Source: Microbacterium psychrotolerans (GTDB lineage Bacteria; Actinomycetota; Actinomycetes; Actinomycetales; Microbacteriaceae). Taken from it: a stretch of 64,000 bases of DNA. The stretch spans positions 310,001-374,000 of the forward strand of contig NZ_JAVFWO010000004.1 of assembly GCF_031085295.1 (NCBI RefSeq). Direction: 5' to 3'. Of this stretch, positions 9,541-18,867 are shown one piece after another; the first letter of the stretch is position 1, and each line of letters starts with the position of its first letter. The notes under the pieces were generated by a model that did not search any database, was not told the DNA's origin, and was given only the letters and a program-made list of their open reading frames with translations. The position numbers and the translations under genes are program-made.

Positions 9541-10548
9541 TCAGCCGGCGGTGGACTCGCGGACCACGAGCTCGGGCTGGAACCGCACGGTGCGGTCGTG
9601 GTCGCCTTCCGGGTCCTCGATGTCCTTGAGGAGCAGGTCGACCGCCGTGTAGCCGATGAGGTGCGCGGGCTGGCGGATCGAGCTGAGCGGCACGACGGTC
9701 GCCGACGCGAAGTCGATATCGTCGTACCCGATGAGCGCGATGTCGCGCGGCACCTGCAGGTCGGCCATGAGCGTGAAGGCCTGCAGTGCACCGACCGCGA
9801 GCAGATCGTTCGCCGCGAACACGGCATCGGGCCGGTCGGCCGCGGCGCGTCCGCGCAGCAGCTCGCCGGCCTCGCGTCCCTGCAGCACCGACAACGCCGA
9901 CATCTCGATGACCTCGAGCGTCGCACCGGGCACCTCGGCGACCGCGCGGCGGGCTCCTTCGAGCCGGTCGGCGACCTGGCGGAGCGAACGCGGGCCGCCG
10001 ATGAACGCGATGCGCCGGCGACCGGTCGACAGCAGGTGCGACACCGCGAGGTAGCCGCCCTCGACGTCGTCGACCGAGACGGATCCGAACGCCCGCTCCG
10101 AGTCCTCGTGGTCGACGAGCACCACCGGCACCCCACCGCTCTGCAGGCGCGCGAGCCGTTCGAGATCGCGGTCGACGGGCGTGACGAGCACGCCGTTCAC
10201 CCGCTGCTCGCGGAAGAGCTCGAGATACGCGTCCTCACGATCGGATCTTTCATCGCTGTTGCCGAGCAGCACGCTCATGCCCGACTCGGCGGCGCGATCC
10301 TCGGCGCCGCGGGCCACCTCGGCGAAGAACGGGTTGCCCGCGTCGAGGACGATGAGCGCAACGCTGCGGCTGCGTCCCGCGCGCAGCTGGCGGGCGGCGT
10401 CGTTGCGCACGAAGCCGAGCTCCTCGATCGCCTGCGTGACGCGTTCGACGGTCGCCGGCGACACCTTCTCGGGGCGGTTGAGCACGTTCGAGACGGTGCC
10501 GACCGACACGGATGCCGCGGCCGCGACATCGCGCACACTCACCACCAT
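9541..10548 (-). CDS. LacI-family transcriptional regulator (candidate rhamnose regulator)
   Basis: The protein has 335 residues. The helix-turn-helix is at residues 4-25 with recognition helix VSVGTVSNVLN, followed by the hinge and a periplasmic-binding-like sugar domain. The ATG at 10548 follows a GGGGG site. It lies downstream of the two alpha-L-rhamnosidase genes on the same strand, but a hairpin at 10671-10712 separates them, so it probably has its own promoter. It is the best local candidate to bind the TGAAACGATTCA-type operators at 16343, 16457 and 20689, because it borders the rhamnose island. The second LacI gene at 27994-29007 borders the other side and is the alternative. This pairing is inference. 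Confidence 0.88.
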   Translation of the reverse strand: MVVSVRDVAAAASVSVGTVSNVLNRPEKVSPATVERVTQAIEELGFVRNDAARQLRAGRSRSVALIVLDAGNPFFAEVARGAEDRAAESGMSVLLGNSDERSDREDAYLELFREQRVNGVLVTPVDRDLERLARLQSGGVPVVLVDHEDSERAFGSVSVDDVEGGYLAVSHLLSTGRRRIAFIGGPRSLRQVADRLEGARRAVAEVPGATLEVIEMSALSVLQGREAGELLRGRAAADRPDAVFAANDLLAVGALQAFTLMADLQVPRDIALIGYDDIDFASATVVPLSSIRQPAHLIGYTAVDLLLKDIEDPEGDHDRTVRFQPELVVRESTAG

Positions 10549-10670
10549 GACACCCCCTGGACGACACTCCGCTGTCCGCGAGTGTAGGGCACGCGCGTGC
10601 GACAGCGACGACCGGGCGGGGGCGAGGCCCTCCTGCCCGGGGAAGCGGTCGCCCGCCTCCCCGGTGCGCG

Positions 10671-10712
10671 GCAGCGCCCCGGGATATGGGGCGAAGCCCC
10701 AGCGGGCGCTGC
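10671..10712 (-). terminator. Two-tier hairpin just after the rhamnosidase stop
   Basis: GCAGCGCCC (10671-10679) pairs with GGGCGCTGC (10704-10712), and inside it TGGGGC-GAA-GCCCCA (10687-10701) forms a second stem with a three-base loop. It begins within five bases of the stop codon of the gene at 10717-13542 and has no T-run. Confidence 0.5.
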
Positions 10713-10716
10713 GCGA

Positions 10717-13542
10717 TCAGGCATCGGCCGTCGCCCCCTCGCGCTGCGTCGACAGCTCGGCGAGGCGGTCGGCGATCTCGCGCTGCGTGTCGGGGCCCGC
10801 ATGCATGAACAGCGCCTCGCCGAGTTCGCGGCGCTCCGACCACTTCGTGTTCGTGCGGAACGCGTGGGCCGACTCGGGGTTCGCCGCCTCGAGCACCTCG
10901 CCGATGGCCCGGTAGGCGTCGAGATCGTCGATGACTGCGGCCAGGGTCGAGTCGAGACCGATGCGGGATGCGGCGGCCGGCGGGGCGGCATCCTCCACCT
11001 CCCACTCGTGGGTTCCCGAACCGACCTCGAGCTCACGCCCGTCCGGCAGCACGACGGCGGCCGTCGTGTTGGGTGGCACGATCGCCTCCACGCGGATGAC
11101 GCCGTCGGCGCGGGCCCAGCCGGCACGCGCGGTGCCGTAGGGCGTGAGGTGCTCGGCCCACGCGTGGTCGAACTCCGCGAGCGGGTGCGGCTGGATGCGG
11201 AGCCGGGCGTATCCGGGAGCATCGGGGGCGAGTCCGGCGACGACGCGGTGCAGCCAATCGCCGATCGCGCCCAGCGCGTAGTGGTTGAACGACGTCATCT
11301 CGCCAGGGTTGATCGAGCCGTCGGGGAGCATGGAGTCCCAGCGCTCCCAGATCGTGGTCGCGCCCATCGTCACCGGGTACAGCCACGACGGGTTCTCGGT
11401 CTGGGTGAGCAGGCGGCGGGCCGTCTCAAGGTGACCGGTGCGGGTGAGCGCGTCCTGGATGATCGGCGTGCCGACGAACCCCGTGCCGATGCGGTACCCC
11501 GACAGTCGCGTGAGCTCGGCGAGCCGGGCGCCGAGCGTCTCCTGCTGGTCGGCGGGCGCGATGTCGAACACGATCGCCATCGCGTACGCAGTCTGGGCGT
11601 CCGACATCATGCGTCCCGCAGGCGTCACGTACTCGGCCAGGAACGCGGTGCGCACCTCTTCGGCGACCTGCGCGTACTGCCGTGCGTCGTCGTCTTTGCC
11701 GAGGAGCGCCGCCGCGCGGGCCACGGCATCGGCCGACCGGAAGAGGTACGCCGACGCCACGATGTCGGCATCCGTCTTGGCGTTGGCCGGCAGGTGCGGC
11801 GGCGCATCGGGGTCGAGCCAGTCGCCGAACTGGAACATGCCCTCCCACAGCCGGCGCGGCCCGGCGAGGTCGATGAGCACGTCGGCCCAGCCCTTCATGC
11901 TCGGGTACTGGCGCTCGACGGTGGCGACGTCGGCGTAGCGCTCGTGGAGCACCCACGGCACGACGGTGGCGGCATCGCCCCACGCGGCGGCGGGGCGTGC
12001 GACGCCGAGGGCGTTCGGCACGACGAAGGGCACGACGCCGTCGACCTGCTCGATCGCGAGGTCGCGCAGCCACGAGTCGAGGAACCCGCGCACGTCGTAC
12101 AGGAACGACGCCGTGGGGGCGAAGACCTGGATGTCGCCCGTCCAGCCCAGGCGCTCGTCGCGCTGCGGGCAGTCGGTCGGCAGGTACAGGAAGTTGCCGC
12201 GCAGGCCCCACAGGATGTTCTCGTGGAGCTGGTTGACGAGCGGATGCGACGCCTCGAACCAGCCGGTGCGCTCCATGTCGCTGTGGATCACGACGGCCGT
12301 GACCGCCGACGGGTCGAACTCCCCCGGCCAGCCCTCGACCTCGGCGTAGCGGAACCCGTGGAACGTGAACTCGGGCTCCCACTCCTCGACGCCATCACCC
12401 GACAGCGTGTAGCGGTCGGTCGCGGCGGCGGCGCGCAGCGGTCGCGTGCCGAGCTCGCCGTGCTCGAGCACTTCAGCGTGCCGCAGCGTGATCTCGGTGC
12501 CCGCCGGGCCGGTCACCCGCAGCCGCAGCCGGCCGACCAGGTTCTGTCCGAAGTCCAGAACCGTCCTGCCGCTCGGCGTCGTGATGACCTCCTGGACGCC
12601 CAGCTCCTGGAGGCGTCGCACGAACGGCGACACCCGCGCCTCGGGCGTGTGGATCGGCTCGCGTTCGGCGACGGCCTCCCAGCCGTCGGCGACGTATCCC
12701 GCCTCGGCGAAGCCGCGGCCCTCGGCGTCGACGAGCGCCAGGCGGTCGTCGTAGTCCTCGCCCGCGTAGAGCCCGCTGGCGGTGATCGGTCCGGTCGACG
12801 CCCGCCACGAGGCATCCGTCGCCACCCACTCGCTCGATCCGTCGGCGTACTCGAGAAGCAGCTGCGCGGCGAATCGCGGCTGGTCGCCGTAGAGAGGACG
12901 CGCGCCGTCGCGGAACCCGAAGCGCTCGGTCGCCCAGGCTCCGGCCAGCCTCACGCCGATCGCGTTGCGGCCCTCGGTGACGAGAGCGGTGACGTCGGTC
13001 GTCTCGTGGATCGTCCGCTGCTCGTACGGCGTCCAGCCCGGCTTCATCACCTGGTCGTCGACGTCGACCCCGCCGATCGCGACCTGGTAGACGCCCACGG
13101 CGGTCGCATAGAGCGTGGCACGGGCGAGCGGCCCGATCGCGTCGAACTCGGTGCGGAAGTACGCGGGCTGCGCGGTCTCGGACGGCGATGCGAGTCCGAT
13201 GGTCGCGGCCTGCCATTCGTCGTCACCGAGGAAGCCGGCGACGACGCGGCGGGGTGTGCTCCACTCGCCCTGCGCGCCGTCTTCGCCGGTCACCCGCACG
13301 CGGAGCGACACCTGCTCGCGCGGCGCGAGGGGAGCGAAGGGCCAGGCGACGCGCGTGGACGCGCGACCCTCGATGCGGTGCGTCGACGGTTCGCCGTCGC
13401 GCGTGATCTCGATGTCGGCGCCCGCCTGCAGCCAGTCGGGCGTCGTGGTCTCGGTGCGCCAGCCGATCTCGGGCGCGGGCGACGCGACGACGTCGCTGCC
13501 GTGCGGTGCGTCGATGACGATGTGCGGAACGGGGCTGCTCAT
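10717..13542 (-). CDS. Alpha-L-rhamnosidase, glycoside hydrolase family 78
   Basis: The protein has 941 residues and should release terminal L-rhamnose from oligosaccharides or glycosides. The start at ATG 13542 is supported by AGAGGAG nine bases upstream; further upstream the frame overlaps the next gene. The N-terminal beta domains are followed by the rhamnosidase N domain (about 140-310) and the six-hairpin barrel. Conserved signatures are CPQRDERLGWTGD, holding the acidic active-site residues, and TIWERWDSM, holding the other catalytic Glu. A C-terminal beta domain closes the protein. There is no signal peptide, so it is probably cytoplasmic and acts on imported rhamnosides. It is the second gene of a tandem pair, with a 62-base gap from its homologue upstream. 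Confidence 0.92.
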   Translation of the reverse strand: MSSPVPHIVIDAPHGSDVVASPAPEIGWRTETTTPDWLQAGADIEITRDGEPSTHRIEGRASTRVAWPFAPLAPREQVSLRVRVTGEDGAQGEWSTPRRVVAGFLGDDEWQAATIGLASPSETAQPAYFRTEFDAIGPLARATLYATAVGVYQVAIGGVDVDDQVMKPGWTPYEQRTIHETTDVTALVTEGRNAIGVRLAGAWATERFGFRDGARPLYGDQPRFAAQLLLEYADGSSEWVATDASWRASTGPITASGLYAGEDYDDRLALVDAEGRGFAEAGYVADGWEAVAEREPIHTPEARVSPFVRRLQELGVQEVITTPSGRTVLDFGQNLVGRLRLRVTGPAGTEITLRHAEVLEHGELGTRPLRAAAATDRYTLSGDGVEEWEPEFTFHGFRYAEVEGWPGEFDPSAVTAVVIHSDMERTGWFEASHPLVNQLHENILWGLRGNFLYLPTDCPQRDERLGWTGDIQVFAPTASFLYDVRGFLDSWLRDLAIEQVDGVVPFVVPNALGVARPAAAWGDAATVVPWVLHERYADVATVERQYPSMKGWADVLIDLAGPRRLWEGMFQFGDWLDPDAPPHLPANAKTDADIVASAYLFRSADAVARAAALLGKDDDARQYAQVAEEVRTAFLAEYVTPAGRMMSDAQTAYAMAIVFDIAPADQQETLGARLAELTRLSGYRIGTGFVGTPIIQDALTRTGHLETARRLLTQTENPSWLYPVTMGATTIWERWDSMLPDGSINPGEMTSFNHYALGAIGDWLHRVVAGLAPDAPGYARLRIQPHPLAEFDHAWAEHLTPYGTARAGWARADGVIRVEAIVPPNTTAAVVLPDGRELEVGSGTHEWEVEDAAPPAAASRIGLDSTLAAVIDDLDAYRAIGEVLEAANPESAHAFRTNTKWSERRELGEALFMHAGPDTQREIADRLAELSTQREGATADA

Positions 13543-13604
13543 GGCACTCCTCTGGAGATGGGCGGTGTGTGGGGATGGTCTGGGTGCGCTGACGGATGCC
13601 GGCA

Positions 13605-16292
13605 TCAGGCGGGCACGACGGCGCCGGGTGCCGCGACCGCGGGCGCGGTGACGACGATCCGGTGCGTGCCGTGGCGGAGCTCGGCGGGCGCCGGGGCGTC
13701 GCCGACGGTGGCGGTGGACTCCGCCGTGATGGGGAGGTCGAGCATGGCACGCGAGCCGAACGGCACCTCGAGCGCGGCTTCGAACACCCCGCCGTCGACG
13801 CGCCAGTCGATCGCCAGGCGACCCTGTGGGGTGTCGATCGACGCCGACGCGTGCGAGAGCCCGACGGCGGGCCGCGGAGCCACGTGCACGGTGCGATACC
13901 CGGGGTCGTCGGCATCCGGGGCGAGCCCCGCCACCGTGCGGTACACCCAGTCGATCATCGCCCCGTAGGCGTAGTGGTTGAACGAGAGCATGCCGGTGTC
14001 GTCCTCGGACGCGTCCTCCGTCGGCAGCGCGTCCATCGCGCCCGAATGGATGCTGCCGTCCGGCAGGATGGCATCCCACCGCTCCCACACGGTCGTCGCG
14101 CCGCGGTCGACCTGGTACAGCCACGACGGCGCCTCACTGCGGAGCAGCATGAGGTACGCCTCGTCGAGGTGACCGCTGCGCGACAGCGCGAAGAGCACGA
14201 GTGGGGTGCCGAGGAAGCCCGTGGCGATGCGGCCGTTCTCGCGGCGGACGTTCTCGGCCAGACCATCGGCGATCTCGGCCCGGCGCGCGGTCGGAGCAAG
14301 CCCGAACTCGAGCGCGATCGCGGCACCGCTCTGCGTGAGTACCGCCTCGTCACCCCAGCGCTCGAACGTCGCCGCCCCCACGCGATCGGCCAACGCGTCG
14401 TACCGGTCGGCGGTCGCCGCATCGCCCAGGATGCGCTCGGCGTGGGCGAGCAGACGAGCCGAGTGCGCGTAGAACGCGTTGGACACGAAGTCACTCGAGA
14501 CCTTCGCCTCCCACGGGCGGTCGCCGGGCGCATCGGGGTCGAGCCAGTCGCCGAACTGGTAATCACCCGGGGCCAGCACGACGTGGTCGCCGGCACGACG
14601 GGTCAGGTGGTCCACCCAGCGGCGCATGCTGTCGCGCTGACGCCGGAGCACCTCGTCGGACCCGTACGACTCGTACACGGCGAGCGGGATGATGGTGGCG
14701 GCATCCGCCCACCCCGCGCGACCCATGTTCGGCGTCTGCACGCCGCCCATCAGCATGTCCTGAGGGCGGATGATGTCGGGGACGACGGCCGGAACGCCGC
14801 CCTCGTCGGTCTGGTCGATCTCGAGGTCGCGCAGCCACGACAGCCAGAACGCCTCGGTGTCCATGAGCGTGTTGGCCGTCGCAGCGAAGGCCTGGGCGTC
14901 GCCGGTCCAGCCGAGGCGCTCGTCGCGCTGCGGGCAGTCGGTCGGCACCGACACGAAGTTGTCGCGCTGGGACCAGAAGACGTTCGAGTGGAACCGGTCG
15001 AGCGCCTCGTGCGACGACGTGAACGTGCTGCGGGGGGCGAGGTCGCTCGAGATGGCGACGGCGGTCGCCGAGACCACCTCGGCACCGTCGACGTCGGCGT
15101 AGCGGAAGCCGTGGAACGTGAAGGCCGGCTCGAGGGTGTGCTCGCCGTCGCGATCCAGCGTGTAGACGTCGGTGGCCTTCGCCGATCGCAGGGCCTTGAC
15201 GTGCAGGTCGCCGGAGGGCTCGAGCACCTCCGCGTGACGCACCGTCACGACGTCGCCGGCGCGGCCGCGCACCGTCAGCCGCACCCAACCCGACACGTTC
15301 TGGCCGCCGTCGAGGCGCGTGCGTCCGTCATGCGCGATGGCGTCCATGGGCAGCTCGGCGACGACGCGTACCGGCGGTGCGGACCGCGGCACGAACCGTG
15401 CCGTGTCGACATCGATGACGGATGCCGCACGCCAGCCGTCTGCGGCGAAACCCGGCTCGTGAACCGCGGGGTCGTCGAGGCGGAGGTCGGTCACGGTGCC
15501 GTCGTAGATGCTGGCACTGCGCAGTGGGCCGAATCCTGCCTGCCACGACGCATCCGTCTTCGCCACGGTCTCGCCGTCGGCCTCGAGCTGCGCGAGGGCG
15601 CCGGTGCGGTCGCCGTAGATGGCCTGGCGGCGCGCGAACCCGAAGCTGCCGCGGTACCAGCCGTCGGCGACGGCGAGCACGATCACGTTCGCCCCCTCCC
15701 GCAGCAGCGGGGTGACGTCGATCGTGTCGACCAGGATGCGCTCCTGGTACGAGGTCCACCCTGGGGTGAGCAGCGCGTCGGTGGCGGGCGTGCCGTTGAT
15801 CCACGCATCGACGAGGCCGAGGGCGCTGAGGCGCAGGCGCGCCGACGCGGGGACGCGATCGAGGGCGAACTCGGTGCGCAGCAGCGGGACGGGCCCGTCG
15901 GCGGGCGTGTCGGTGCCGATGACGGCCGCCTCGAGGTCGGCGCTGTCGACGCCGGCTTCGACCACGAGCGGTTCGCTCCACGCGGTCCAGCCGGTCGCGG
16001 TCGCGACCCGGACCGCGAAGGCGCGGCGCTCGCGCGGAGCCAGCGATCCGGGGATCGCGACGCCTGTGATCCGTGTGGATGCGACCGGCTCGGACGCCGT
16101 CAGTGTCGCGCCCTCCACTCCCTCCGCGAGCTGGTAGCCCTCGATCCGGGCACCGGCGTCGCCGGTCTCGGCGCGCCAGCTCAGGCGCAGGCCGTCACGG
16201 GGCACGCCGAGAAGGCCGGGCCCGTGCTGCGTGCGGAGGGCGACGACGCGCGTCGCGGCATCCACTGCCGAGGGAGAGGGAAGAGCCGTCAT
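13605..16292 (-). CDS. Alpha-L-rhamnosidase, glycoside hydrolase family 78 (second copy)
   Basis: The protein has 895 residues and shares the layout and the CPQRDERLGWTGD and TVWERWDAI signatures of the GH78 gene that follows it. The two differ enough elsewhere to suggest distinct substrates rather than a recent duplication. ATG 16292 is preceded by GAAAGGA. There is no signal peptide. It is divergent from the transporter lipoprotein gene at 16559. An operator of the TGAAACGATTCA class lies 51 bases upstream of its start, so both directions are probably induced together by rhamnose or a rhamnoside. A perfect palindrome GATGCCGGCATC (13595-13606) overlaps its stop codon and may form a small hairpin. 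Confidence 0.92.
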   Translation of the reverse strand: MTALPSPSAVDAATRVVALRTQHGPGLLGVPRDGLRLSWRAETGDAGARIEGYQLAEGVEGATLTASEPVASTRITGVAIPGSLAPRERRAFAVRVATATGWTAWSEPLVVEAGVDSADLEAAVIGTDTPADGPVPLLRTEFALDRVPASARLRLSALGLVDAWINGTPATDALLTPGWTSYQERILVDTIDVTPLLREGANVIVLAVADGWYRGSFGFARRQAIYGDRTGALAQLEADGETVAKTDASWQAGFGPLRSASIYDGTVTDLRLDDPAVHEPGFAADGWRAASVIDVDTARFVPRSAPPVRVVAELPMDAIAHDGRTRLDGGQNVSGWVRLTVRGRAGDVVTVRHAEVLEPSGDLHVKALRSAKATDVYTLDRDGEHTLEPAFTFHGFRYADVDGAEVVSATAVAISSDLAPRSTFTSSHEALDRFHSNVFWSQRDNFVSVPTDCPQRDERLGWTGDAQAFAATANTLMDTEAFWLSWLRDLEIDQTDEGGVPAVVPDIIRPQDMLMGGVQTPNMGRAGWADAATIIPLAVYESYGSDEVLRRQRDSMRRWVDHLTRRAGDHVVLAPGDYQFGDWLDPDAPGDRPWEAKVSSDFVSNAFYAHSARLLAHAERILGDAATADRYDALADRVGAATFERWGDEAVLTQSGAAIALEFGLAPTARRAEIADGLAENVRRENGRIATGFLGTPLVLFALSRSGHLDEAYLMLLRSEAPSWLYQVDRGATTVWERWDAILPDGSIHSGAMDALPTEDASEDDTGMLSFNHYAYGAMIDWVYRTVAGLAPDADDPGYRTVHVAPRPAVGLSHASASIDTPQGRLAIDWRVDGGVFEAALEVPFGSRAMLDLPITAESTATVGDAPAPAELRHGTHRIVVTAPAVAAPGAVVPA

Positions 16293-16342
16293 GGCTGGGT
16301 CCTTTCGGCTGTCGGCCGCGTCGCCGACCAGCCTCACCATCG

Positions 16343-16354
16343 TGAAACGATTCA
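16343..16354. promoter_or_regulatory. LacI-type operator TGAAACGATTCA (rhamnosidase side)
   Basis: This imperfect palindrome has a central CG, the hallmark of LacI-family sites. The same 12-mer recurs exactly at 20689-20700 before rhaM, and a close variant lies at 16457. A TTGACA (minus strand, 16368-16363) just upstream may be the -35 of the rhamnosidase promoter. Confidence 0.7.
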
Positions 16355-16418
16355 GGGCGATCTGTCAACAGCAGTGTAGACCGTTACACGATCGTGATCG
16401 GCGCTGCGAAGACGGTGG

Positions 16419-16448
16419 TTGACCTGCGGACGGAAAGGGACGTACCGT
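16419..16448 (+). promoter_or_regulatory. Promoter of the rhamnoside transporter genes
   Basis: TTGACC at 16419-16424 and TACCGT at 16443-16448 are 18 bases apart and fit a vegetative promoter. The operator at 16457-16468 would cover the transcription start. Confidence 0.55.
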
Positions 16449-16456
16449 ACGAGGGT

Positions 16457-16468
16457 TGAATGGTTTCA
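16457..16468. promoter_or_regulatory. LacI-type operator TGAATGGTTTCA (transporter side)
   Basis: Read on the other strand it is TGAAACCATTCA, one base from the copies at 16343 and 20689. It lies nine bases after the -10 element, a position suited to repression. Confidence 0.65.
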
Positions 16469-16558
16469 ATGCCCGAGGCATCGAGATCCACTCGGCGAAG
16501 CACCAGGGAATCCGGCAACGTGGGCGGACCATCCGCTCAGCTTTACAAGGAGGTAAAG

Positions 16559-17866
16559 ATGAAGAGCTCCCCGACCAGGAGAGTGCTCCTCGCAGGTGCG
16601 GGCATCGTGGCACTGACCCTGCCGCTGGCCGCGTGCAGCGGTGGCGGCGGGTCCGACGACGGCAAGGTCGAGATCACGTATCTCACCCAGAACGCCGAGG
16701 CGAACGTCGCCGCGGCGAAGGCGCTCATCGAGGCGTTCGAAGACGAGAACCCCGACATCTCGGTCAAGCTCGAGACGCAGCCCGCGGGCACCGAGGGCGA
16801 CAACCTGATGAAGACCAAGCTCGCCACCGGCGAGATGGAAGACGTCTTCCACTACAACTCGGGCTCGCTGTTCCAGGCCCTCAACCCCGACCAGAACCTC
16901 GTCCCGCTCGACGACCAGGACTGGACCGGCGACCTGATCGACACGATGACCGCTGTCGTCTCGACCGACAACGGCGTCTATGGTGCGCCGTGGGGTGCGA
17001 CCCAGGCCGGCGCCGTCGTCTACAACAAGAAGATCTACGCCGACCTCGGCCTCGAGATCCCGACCACGTGGGATGAGTTCGCCGCCAACAACGAGGCGAT
17101 CAAGGCGGCCGGCATCACTCCGGTCATCCAGACCTACGGCGACACGTGGACGAGCCAGCTGTTCGTGCTCGGCGACTTCGGCAACGTGCTGGCGGCCGAC
17201 CCGGACTGGGCCGAGGAGTACACCGCGGGCAACCGCAAGTACGTGGACGAGCCCGCGCTGGAAGGCTTCGCCAATCAGCAGGCGGGCTTCGAAGCCGGCT
17301 GGTGGAACGAGGACTTCGGCTCCGCACTCTTCGACGACGGTGCACGCATGATCGCGACCGGCGAGGGAGCCCACTACCCGATCCTCACCGGCATCGTCTC
17401 GACGATCGCGCAGAACAACCCCGACGAGCTCGAGGATGTCGGCGTCTTCCCGCTGCCCGCACAGGACGCGGCCGACACGAAGCTGACCGTCTGGCTGCCG
17501 AACGCGATCTACATCCCGAAGACGACCGAGGGCGACAAGCTCGAGGCCGCGAAGAAGTTCGTCGCCTTCACGCAGACCGAAGCCGGCTGCGAGGTGCAGA
17601 ACACCGCCATGGTGCCCAGCGGCCCGTACGCGAATGCCTGCACCCTGCCGGACGACGTTCCGGGCCTGCTGAAGGACATGCAGGTGTACTTCGACGAGGG
17701 CAACACCAACCCCGCGCTGGAGTTCCTCTCGCCCATCAAGGGACCGAACCTCGAGAACATCACGGTGCAGGTCGGCTCCGGCATCAGCTCGGCCGAGGAG
17801 GGCGCCGCCCTCTACGACGAGGATGTCGTCAAGCAGGCTCAGCAGCTCGGCCTCGAAGGCTGGTGA
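16559..17866 (+). CDS. ABC transporter substrate-binding lipoprotein (CUT1), probable rhamnoside binding
   Basis: The protein has 435 residues and starts at ATG 16559, six bases after AAGGAGG. The N terminus is a lipoprotein signal with the lipobox LAAC, then a Gly/Ser linker, so the mature protein is tethered outside the membrane. The rest is a family 1 extracellular solute-binding fold. Two permease genes follow. No ATPase gene is present, so an MsiK-like shared ATPase elsewhere in the genome probably energises it. The rhamnose operators on both sides and the flanking rhamnosidases point to rhamnose-containing oligosaccharides, though the ligand cannot be read directly. Confidence 0.9.
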   Translation: MKSSPTRRVLLAGAGIVALTLPLAACSGGGGSDDGKVEITYLTQNAEANVAAAKALIEAFEDENPDISVKLETQPAGTEGDNLMKTKLATGEMEDVFHYNSGSLFQALNPDQNLVPLDDQDWTGDLIDTMTAVVSTDNGVYGAPWGATQAGAVVYNKKIYADLGLEIPTTWDEFAANNEAIKAAGITPVIQTYGDTWTSQLFVLGDFGNVLAADPDWAEEYTAGNRKYVDEPALEGFANQQAGFEAGWWNEDFGSALFDDGARMIATGEGAHYPILTGIVSTIAQNNPDELEDVGVFPLPAQDAADTKLTVWLPNAIYIPKTTEGDKLEAAKKFVAFTQTEAGCEVQNTAMVPSGPYANACTLPDDVPGLLKDMQVYFDEGNTNPALEFLSPIKGPNLENITVQVGSGISSAEEGAALYDEDVVKQAQQLGLEGW

Positions 17867-17897
17867 CCCGGACGCGAGTCTGAACAGCATCCGATTC

Positions 17898-17927
17898 GGG
17901 GGTCGCGTCGTCCGCGGCGCGGCCCCC
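17898..17927 (+). terminator. Intercistronic hairpin after the lipoprotein gene
   Basis: GGGGGTCGCG (17898-17907) pairs with CGCGGCCCCC (17918-17927) with one G-T wobble and a 10-base loop, followed by CTTT. It could partly stop transcription or protect the lipoprotein message, which would raise binding protein over permease. Confidence 0.6.
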
Positions 17928-17949
17928 CTTTCACATCAATGGAGATGAC

Positions 17950-18867
17950 ATGACGACGCTCGCCCCCGCGCGGAAGAACACCGCCGCGCCCCCGCCGCAC
18001 ACACGGCGCTCGATGAGGAGCATGTACCCGCTCTGGTTCTACATCCCGGCGGGGATCCTCTTCATCGTCCTCTTCGCCGTCCCGACGTTCGCGTCGTTCT
18101 ACTTCAGCCTCACCCGCTGGTCGCTCTTCGACGTCGAGTTCATCGGATTCCAGAACTTCGTGACCTTCTTCACGGAGCCGATGCTCTATCAGAGCCTCAT
18201 CAACACCTTCATCTACGGCTTCATCACCTCCGGCCTGAAGGTCGTGCTCGGCCTCGCCCTCGCCCTGCTGCTGACGGGCTCCATCCTCGGTCGCGGATAC
18301 CTCCGCGCCACCATCTTCTTCCCTGTGCTGGTGTCGACGATCGGCGTCGGCATCACGTTCAAGGTCCTGATGGACCCGTTCGACGGCCTCATCAACAAGT
18401 CCCTCGCGGCCATCGGCATCCAGGGCCCCGCATGGCTCACCGACCCCTCGCTCGCGCTGTACTCCGTCTCTCTGGTGGACGTCTGGCAGGGCGTCGGCAT
18501 CGCGACGCTCATCTACATCGCGGGCATCGTCGCCATCCCCCAGGAGTACTTCGAGGCCGCCCGCGTCGACGGCGCCGGGGCATGGAAGGTCTTCCGCAAC
18601 ATCACCCTCCCGCTCGTCACGCCCGCGACGGGCACGGTCGTGCTGCTCTCGCTCATCGGCGGCCTGAGATCCTTCGAGCTGATCTGGGCGATGACCCGCG
18701 GCGGACCCGGGTTCTCGAGCGACGTGATCGCATCGGTCATCTACAAGCAGTACCAGGCCGGCTTCTACGGCCTGTCGACGGCGGGCAACGTGGTGCTCTT
18801 CGTCATCGTCACGGCCATCGTCGTGCCGATCTTCTACTTCATCAATCGTCGGCAGGTGGAATCATGA
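17950..18867 (+). CDS. Sugar ABC transporter permease (CUT1, MalF-like)
   Basis: The protein has 305 residues and about six membrane helices, the first near residues 28-50 (FYIPAGILFIVLFAVP). The permease EAA loop reads EAARVDGAGAWKVFRNITLP near residue 205, which is where the ATPase docks. GGAGATG stands just before the ATG. The next permease overlaps its stop by four bases (ATGA), so the two are translationally coupled and form the transmembrane pair for the lipoprotein at 16559. Confidence 0.93.
   Translation: MTTLAPARKNTAAPPPHTRRSMRSMYPLWFYIPAGILFIVLFAVPTFASFYFSLTRWSLFDVEFIGFQNFVTFFTEPMLYQSLINTFIYGFITSGLKVVLGLALALLLTGSILGRGYLRATIFFPVLVSTIGVGITFKVLMDPFDGLINKSLAAIGIQGPAWLTDPSLALYSVSLVDVWQGVGIATLIYIAGIVAIPQEYFEAARVDGAGAWKVFRNITLPLVTPATGTVVLLSLIGGLRSFELIWAMTRGGPGFSSDVIASVIYKQYQAGFYGLSTAGNVVLFVIVTAIVVPIFYFINRRQVES

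Noticed and set aside
10597-13968. A 1123-codon open frame on the plus strand across the rhamnosidase genes
   Set aside because: The antisense frame is open only because of GC bias; both GH78 genes on the minus strand have full catalytic signatures.
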